Source: Yarrowia lipolytica (lineage: Eukaryota > Ascomycota > Dipodascomycetes > Dipodascales). Taken from it: a stretch of 64,000 bases of DNA. The stretch is taken from the NCBI RefSeq assembly GCF_001761485.1, contig NC_090770.1:1550001-1614000 (forward strand). Reading direction: 5' to 3'. The notes under the pieces were generated by a model. That model saw nothing but the letters and a program-made list of their open reading frames with translations. It had not been told where the DNA came from and did not search any database. Positions 58,569 through 64,000 of the stretch are shown in pieces (within the stretch, counting starts at the first letter, position 1; every line of letters starts with the position of its first letter). Both the position numbers and the translations under genes were made by a program.

Positions 58569-59495
58569 TTAACCAAATACGTGTTCAATGGCACCCAGCA
58601 CCATGACCACGTCTCCCTTTTGCTTCTGGGCCTCGTCCCGCACCAGAAACCGGGCCTGGCGCGACGAAATGGTCTGTGGCTTTGTGGCCGAGATGGTGCT
58701 GGTGCTGCTCTTGCGTTTTGGCGCCACCTTGATCTTTGTGTGGTCACTTCGCGACATGACCGCCTCGTGCAGATCGTAGCTCTTGTCGTCAATGCCGGCA
58801 ATCTTGTCCATAATCTTGGCAAATGTGCGGTACAAGCCGGTGGAGAAGTTGGCGGAGTCGTCGTCTTCGTCGTACCGGTCAATGTGGGTTCTCAGCAGAA
58901 TCTCATCGTCGTTGTTGGGGTTGAAGACGTAGTCGTACTCCTCGTCTTCACTGTCGTAATTGTCGGTGCCGTCGATGAAGAAGGTAGAGTTCTCGTTACC
59001 CTTGACGCCCTGGGCACCGGCCTCGTCCACGCCGGGGGTTCGGAGAAAGACATTGTGCTGGTTGGGGTAGTGGTCGAGCACGTTATGGTCGAGATTGAGC
59101 GCCAGGCGCGACCGCGAGTGGATCCGCGAGTTGGGCGCCCGCGAGTTGGTTCGGCTGCCGGATCGAGAGTCGCCATGACTGCCGGGCCGCGAGCCTCGGC
59201 TTCGAGATCGCACCGCCGCAGGCAGCTGGGCCGCCGACAGATCCAGACTCAGACCCATGTCGTCTCCACTGGCCACCCGCCACAGACCGCCCTCCACGCC
59301 CTCCGAGTACTCGCGCGACATTTTCTGGCCGGTTCGAATGCCCGTTCGCAGCAGGTCCGGCAGTGTTTCCACCGACGTGTGTCTGTGCAGATGTTCGTTT
59401 TCGCGGTCGGGCAGGTGCAGAATGGACACCGACCGCCGCGGCTTTTCTGGCGTGTCTTTGCCCTTGAGCGACGCACTGCTTTGGGCTCGGTTCAT
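58569..59495 (-). CDS. Ser/Arg- and Asp-rich protein of unknown function
   Basis: A 308-residue hydrophilic protein starting MNRAQSSASLKGKD. Residues about 92-130 are rich in Arg-Ser (RSRSRGSRPGSHGDSRSGSR), 155-205 strongly acidic (DNYDSEDEEYDYVFNPNNDDE, DEDDD), and the last 80 are mixed, with a basic APKRKSSTSTISATKP stretch and a hydrophobic end GDVVMVLGAIEHVF. No membrane segment or signal. GC3-rich codon use like the confident genes supports reality. Multiple SP/RxxS sites suggest phosphoregulation (for example RRSVS near residue 20). I recognise no family. It could be a nuclear or cell-cortex regulatory protein; that is a guess. Confidence 0.7.
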   Translation of the reverse strand: MNRAQSSASLKGKDTPEKPRRSVSILHLPDRENEHLHRHTSVETLPDLLRTGIRTGQKMSREYSEGVEGGLWRVASGDDMGLSLDLSAAQLPAAVRSRSRGSRPGSHGDSRSGSRTNSRAPNSRIHSRSRLALNLDHNVLDHYPNQHNVFLRTPGVDEAGAQGVKGNENSTFFIDGTDNYDSEDEEYDYVFNPNNDDEILLRTHIDRYDEDDDSANFSTGLYRTFAKIMDKIAGIDDKSYDLHEAVMSRSDHTKIKVAPKRKSSTSTISATKPQTISSRQARFLVRDEAQKQKGDVVMVLGAIEHVFG

Positions 59496-60030
59496 TCTTG
59501 TGTCGATATCGGCCTACTGCTGCTGTGTATGATACTGTCTGGTTTCTCGTCAACCGTTGTTGCTGATGGTGCAAGCGCTGGTATCGTAATCGTACATAAA
59601 ACAGCACACCACTTTAAGCTAATTACGACACAGCAATGGAGCTTATCTCGGTGAGTGTAAATTGTGGGTAAAAAAAGGAAGAAGAAAAAGGCAGCGTGAG
59701 ATATTACAGTAGTGTAGGCGCAGTGACAAGAGAGACGAGACCAAAAGAAGACCAGCGTAGAGAACGACTATATAGACCCGCCTCGTCGCTGCCTCGTCAC
59801 GTGACAAAATCCCTCACTCAATGTACTGTACTATACTCGCACTACTTGTACCACCCCACTTCAATGTACATTTTCTCCTAACGCAGGTATGCACACTTTG
59901 ATACATGTGTTTGTATGCGTCTGTTTTATTGCGGGGTATGATACTTGACCATGAGAGTAGACAGGGGTGATTTCCACGGAGGCTGAGGTTGATGGGAGTT
60001 GATATGGGAGTGAGAATACTTACGCGTGAT

Positions 60031-60180
60031 TATTAATACTTATTCGTGCTTACTAATAGTTATTCGTGCTTACTAATACTTATTCGTGCTTAACTAATAC
60101 TTAATTCGTGCTTACTAATACTTATTCGTGTTTACTCGTGCTTACTCGTGTTTACTCGTGCTTACTTGTACTTACTCGTA
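60031..60180. repeat. TATTCGTGCTTACTAATACT tandem repeat
   Basis: About four copies of a 20-bp unit with occasional extra bases, passing into 10-bp TTTACTCGTG units and then TACTTGTA motifs. It shows how the common TACTCGTA word grades into longer tandem arrays. Confidence 0.85.
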
Positions 60181-60589
60181 CCTGTTCTGGTACAGTAGCA
60201 GCAGGTTTTGGAGACCGAGGTAAGTCCAATATTGTGTGGTTACAAGTCTAGCTACAGAATCCATACCTGTACTTGTGCGATACGTAACCTATCTGTCACC
60301 TAAAGGCCACGGATTGAATATTGTATATCTTGAACCCGCTGGACGAACAATCAGATCTTGTATTCTTACCGGTATGTACTGTTCTGTTGAAGTCTAGTCC
60401 ACTTGTACGTACCCACGTTAGAAATAATCTCTCAATGTCTCCATGTCTCCATGTCTCAATGTCTTAATGTCTCTCAATTAGCGCCCTTGAATTGACACGA
60501 ATTATTAGTCGGCGATGAATACTCAGGCAACAGATCTGAGGTATTTTCTGTTTCCATCGACGGCGAATCTTTGGTGATTTGGGCAGTCA

Positions 60590-60670
60590 ATTGGACAGTC
60601 AACTGAACAATCAATTGAACAGTCAACTGAAAAGTGACTTGAACAATCAACTGAACAAGCAATTGAACAG
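60590..60670. repeat. CAATTGAACAGTCAACTGAA-like repeats
   Basis: Six to seven imperfect copies of a 12-bp unit CAATTGAACAGT / CAACTGAACAA. On the minus strand a frame through it reads as repeated VQLIVQLT, a repeat artefact. Confidence 0.75.
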
Positions 60671-61057
60671 GAATATGTCTCCTTGACAGATCTACAAGTA
60701 CTCGTTCAATACATACTCCCATACACTATAGCTACTGTAGCATGTACCCGAGTCGATGTACGTACAAGGATAATGTACGACTCGAAAGTTCATTACTCAT
60801 GGATCCGTTAACTTCAGCCTCCCCAAATGAGCCATCTTCATTAGCCCAGCCAATACTACGTTCCCGCTTCTATCCAAACTTCATTCACTACATCAATTGA
60901 GCCTGTGTTCTGTCTCTGTGGAGGGCCAGCCAAGTCACAAATCGCATCAGATGGACTCAACGTCGAGGCGGCAGAGAAGGCCTCGGTGGTCGCGCTTTAG
61001 CTAGCATTTGCATAAATATTAGTATGTCTTTTGCCTGAACGAGCATAGGAAGCCAGT

Positions 61058-62152
61058 CTAAGCATCGGGGTTGGCCACCCGCAGAATCTTGCGCGAGTAG
61101 TCCTGCTCGTCGGCAATGGAGCCCTCGCTCATTCGCCGCTGGTTGATGAGCGCAGGGTTGAGCCGCTGGTCCACGGGCACAAACGCAGAGGTGCCGTTGT
61201 GGCTGAAGTTCATCTTGTCTTCAGCTGCGGTGGTGAACGGGTCGTCGGTGAAGCCGTACCGGTCCGAGGCCTGTGTCTGGTACTCGTACGACTGGCGTCG
61301 GCGTCGCAGAATGAAGAATGCTAGTCCGACCAGCGCAATGCCCGCCACCACGCCAATGACAATACCGGCAATGGCGCCACCGGAAATGCCACCGGATTTT
61401 TTGTCCTTCTCCTCCTCCGTGAGCGCACCTGCGGTGGCTGAGGCCGAGCTCTGCGCGTCCGAAGACGCTGACGTCATGCTGGTGCCCGATGTCCGCGTGG
61501 GTGACGTGGTGGTGGGCGAGCCCGTGGTGTGGGAGGTGGAGTCTGACGACGTGCTGCCGGTGGTGGAGTCGGTGGAGCTCGACGAGTCGGACGAGGACGT
61601 CGACGTGGTTGTCGTGGATGGCGGCTGGGTCGACGATGTGGACGATGGCGTGTTGGATGAGGTGTCGTCGGAGGAGCTGGACGAGGGCTGCTCGGTGGAG
61701 GATGATGATGATGATGATGAGGTGGCGGCCGCGCTGGACGAGGCCGAAGATGGGGTGGTGGCGGTACTCTGGGCCTTTTGGGTGGAGTACGAGTTGACCA
61801 CGGGCGAGCCGTCCTGGTTAGTGGCCTGGTAAAAGTTGAAGAAGAGCGTGTTGCCGGACTTGCCTCCACAGTTTTCCGCGGGGTAGCCGGGACAGGGGTT
61901 GTTGCACATTTCTGGCGATGCCTTTGCGCCCGGCGCCGGGATGGAGCCGCCACACCAGCACGATTTCTCGTTGATCATGAACACGGCCTTGCCCTGGCTG
62001 CGGCACTCGTCGTTGCATGCTTTGGACGACATGAAGTTGTCTTGCGACGCGCTCACCATGTCTGTGGCCGTCGTGTCGTAGCAGCCCAGCGAAATGCCGT
62101 CGGCGAGAGCCACGGTGGCCGCCGATATGAGCCACAGAGTCGAGATGCGCAT
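61058..62152 (-). CDS. WSC-domain cell-wall stress sensor
   Basis: A 364-residue type I membrane protein. Residues 1-17 are a signal peptide. A WSC domain with the usual cysteines spans about 19-110 (LGCYDT, MSSKACNDECRSQGKAVF, KSCWCGG, CNNPCPGYPAENCGGKSG, FNFY). A Ser/Thr-rich, presumably O-mannosylated rod follows (115-250, nearly pure Ser/Thr/Pro stretches). One transmembrane helix (about 260-282, AGIVIGVVAGIALVGLAFFIL) precedes an RRRR stop-transfer, and an 82-residue tail holds Tyr- and Asp-containing motifs (YGFTDDPF, DQRLNP, SEGSIADEQDYSRKILRVANPDA) that resemble the conserved Wsc tail ends which contact Rom2. Wsc proteins sense wall stretch and activate Rho1-Pkc1 signalling. Which Wsc paralogue it is cannot be decided. 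ATG is the first of the frame. Confidence 0.92.
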   Translation of the reverse strand: MRISTLWLISAATVALADGISLGCYDTTATDMVSASQDNFMSSKACNDECRSQGKAVFMINEKSCWCGGSIPAPGAKASPEMCNNPCPGYPAENCGGKSGNTLFFNFYQATNQDGSPVVNSYSTQKAQSTATTPSSASSSAAATSSSSSSSSTEQPSSSSSDDTSSNTPSSTSSTQPPSTTTTSTSSSDSSSSTDSTTGSTSSDSTSHTTGSPTTTSPTRTSGTSMTSASSDAQSSASATAGALTEEEKDKKSGGISGGAIAGIVIGVVAGIALVGLAFFILRRRRQSYEYQTQASDRYGFTDDPFTTAAEDKMNFSHNGTSAFVPVDQRLNPALINQRRMSEGSIADEQDYSRKILRVANPDA

Positions 62153-64000
62153 GTGAGATTTGGTCGTGGAGCGTGGGTAAGTGAGTGTCGTCTACTCTTG
62201 TAGTTGTGGTGCGTGTGTTGGATTCGGGGGGGGGAACTGTCTCTGTCTGTGTAACGAATGTTTGGTGGTGGTCGTCCCGATGAGTCAATGAGCGTGAGGG
62301 GCGAGGCGTGAAGAGGTCGGGAACACAGATAGTTGGAGAGCGCTCTATCGCGTAGTCGAATGTCAGGATGAAGAGGGTCGCAGGGGAATGCTGGGCTTTC
62401 AACAAGGTGCGTGGTGAACCTTAAAACCTTCCTATTTTGCGTTTCACTTGAATGTGCGAGCGGTGGCACGGTACGAGTATTTGTAGCTACTGGAGGCCGA
62501 CGACAACCGCCATGTCGTGGGCAAAAGACATAAATAGCCGGGCTGGGGACGGGTCAACAAGATGCGCTTTACTGCGGTGCTCGCACTGCTGACTCGATCC
62601 GACTCGTCTTGGTCCACTTTAACTTTGGATATTTTTATTTTCAGAGTTGTCGCTGATAATCTGCCCTCATCAGAACACCATCATTGTCTTGGCCACGTCA
62701 ACGTGTCACCGTCGCGCAAAGCCACAGTCCCGTCAGCAAGCGCCAAACAAGCGTTAGTCATCACCAATCTCTTGGCTCGTCGTCTGGCCCCGCTGCTCCA
62801 CCTCCCGCTTCGCTGTGGGCACCCGCTCGCTTGCTCACATAAAGTTGGCCATCGCGACAGCGCATTTCGCACCTCTTCTTCGCACCTTGAGGTTGGAGCG
62901 TAGGGCTACCGAGGGCTATGTGCAACAAGCTCGGACCAGTGGTAGTATCCACCCAAACGGCGGTTGCATCAGCGAGGTGGATGAGCAGCGAACAATGGAG
63001 ATTGTGGCTGTGGGATATTTATAGCATGGCTGATAGGGACACGCTGGAGAGAAGATTGCCGAGCCCAAACAGACGAGACGAAGAGGACCAAACGCCCCAA
63101 CCTTGCCTAACGATGCCAAACTTGGCCAACCTCGTCAACCTTGTCCCTCCCGCCCTTTTACTCCCTCCCACTCCCCATTCGACCTCACCTGTCGCTGCAG
63201 CTCATCTCATTCTCCAAATGAGCCCCTGAACCCAAACGGGAAATGGCGAGAAAAAAAAAAGTGCATTCCCAACCTCTCCCTATGTTGAAGTCTAAGGCCG
63301 TTTGACGCGACGCACTACAAGTACAGCACTTGTACTTGCCAACTGCACTTTGGCGGCATGAGACATTGGCATTGGCAATTGAGGTGGTCATGTAGACTAT
63401 CCACCGGAATAAACGGAGGAGACAGCTCCTGGAGCGGTGGTTACGCGGCTTGTCAACACGACCGTTTTCGACATGGTTGGACTTTTCCATGCACATTCTT
63501 GGGATGCACGCGGAGGTTAGATTGGGTAGGGCACATTGCCGGACAGCGAGTTGGGTGAGACGACGACACGACGACACGACGACACGATGAGTTGGGTGAG
63601 TACGAGTAAGGCAACCATTGACACTTGCTCAGACGGTGTTTGACGTATTCCATTCATTGAAAACGCCATGTCGGTGCCGGATCTATCGGACCACACCTTC
63701 GCTACATACGAGTACGAGACACCCTTGTCGAGGATGTCGACTATGTACTGCATGTGTATAGTCGTATCTTGAGACACACAGCGCGTCCATTGTTTCAACT
63801 ACACTTCCAAGATGCGACCAGTTGGCGTTGGTGGGAGTAGGTCGAGGCATTGTCTCGCTGTATTTTGATTTTGCGTCTTGTATTTGGACTGTCTTCGTAC
63901 TGGTACTGTATTGCGACTATCTTGGAACTTGTACCGTATTCCGACAATCTTCGTACTCGTACTGTATTCCGACACTCCATGGACATTCGCCTGCACTATT
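62153..64000. other. 1.8 kb right-end intergenic region
   Basis: Upstream region of the WSC gene, then DNA without a supportable gene. A CATAAATAG lies at 62529. The array of ACGACAC units at 63559-63590 is flanked by two copies of GAGTTGGGTGAG (63548 and 63589). TACTCGTACTGTATTCCGACA repeats lie at 63895-63975. Confidence 0.45.
63548..63600. repeat. ACGACAC tandem array between GAGTTGGGTGAG copies
   Basis: Four to five 8-bp GACGACAC units bounded on both sides by the same 12 bases, GAGTTGGGTGAG. Confidence 0.8.

Larger units (their letters stand above)
59496..61057. other. 1.6 kb intergenic with TTATTCGTGC repeats
   Basis: TCACGTGAC at 59798-59806 and a TATATAG at 59769. Tandem repeats at 60031-60180, CAATGTCTC-type repeats at 60430-60475, and AATTGAACAGTCAACTGAA-type repeats at 60590-60670. 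No gene supported. Confidence 0.45.

Noticed and set aside
62562-62903. A 113-codon frame starting MRFTAVLALLTRSD with a TATA-like CATAAATAG ahead
   Set aside because: The short hydrophobic start is followed by His/Ser/Arg-rich sequence with no domain; codon use is unbiased. Not enough to call.
1-64000. CRISPR arrays, operons or bacterial mobile elements
   Set aside because: Everything points to a yeast nuclear chromosome: Pol III tRNA genes with introns, TATA boxes, long individual promoters. The tandem repeats have no spacers.

Overview
The window reads as nuclear chromosomal DNA of the oleaginous yeast Yarrowia lipolytica or a very close relative. The evidence is: a CYP52-type alkane-hydroxylase P450 gene and an FBP1 gene about 38 kb apart, an arrangement I recall from memory for Y. 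lipolytica chromosome A (ALK7 and FBP1; not checked here); a dispersed single 5S rRNA gene; intron-bearing tRNA genes scattered singly; almost intronless protein genes with GC-rich third positions; roughly one protein gene per 3-4 kb; and intergenic DNA full of the short motifs TACAAGTA/TACGAGTA and CACGTGAC.

Layout. 0-6 kb: a LYR-motif ETF regulatory factor, two tandem GNAT acetyltransferase paralogues and the P450 (likely ALK7). 6-16 kb: tRNA-Leu(AAG), a MAU2/SCC4 cohesin-loader-like gene, a gene-poor AT-rich stretch, a DHA1-type MFS transporter, then about 3.5 kb with no gene I can defend. 16-24 kb: a broken F-box-like gene, tRNA-Ser(AGA), CTR9 and NOP8 sharing a divergent promoter, and tRNA-Thr(AGT). 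24-34 kb: a long gap, a small unknown gene, a second MFS gene (YCR023C-like), and a large GPI-anchored, repeat-rich wall protein whose frame is interrupted inside its repeats. 33-43.5 kb: tRNA-Ile(AAT), tRNA-Cys(GCA), SPC25, an aldo-keto reductase gene riddled with frameshifts next to a defective tRNA-Met(CAT), HIS4 and FBP1. 43-58 kb: tRNA-Val(AAC), another broken F-box-like gene, a BAH-like nuclear protein, MCH1-like transporter, two separately decaying RNase H1 genes, tRNA-Lys(CTT) and the 5S gene. 58-64 kb: an unknown acidic/serine-rich protein and a WSC-domain cell-wall sensor.

How the genes relate. These are mostly independent single-gene units, as expected in a yeast: nuclear chromatin and transcription factors (CTR9, MAU2-like, SPC25, BAH-like), ribosome biogenesis (NOP8), amino-acid and carbon metabolism (HIS4, FBP1, P450), membrane transport (three MFS proteins) and the cell surface (WSC sensor, GPI wall protein). 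The least ordinary property is the number of disrupted host genes (two F-box-like, two RNase H1, one aldo-keto reductase, one tRNA-Met, and the wall protein). Part of that may be sequence error rather than decay, especially in the wall-protein repeats and around 36.3-37.6 kb. I saw no intact transposon and no clearly new multi-gene system.
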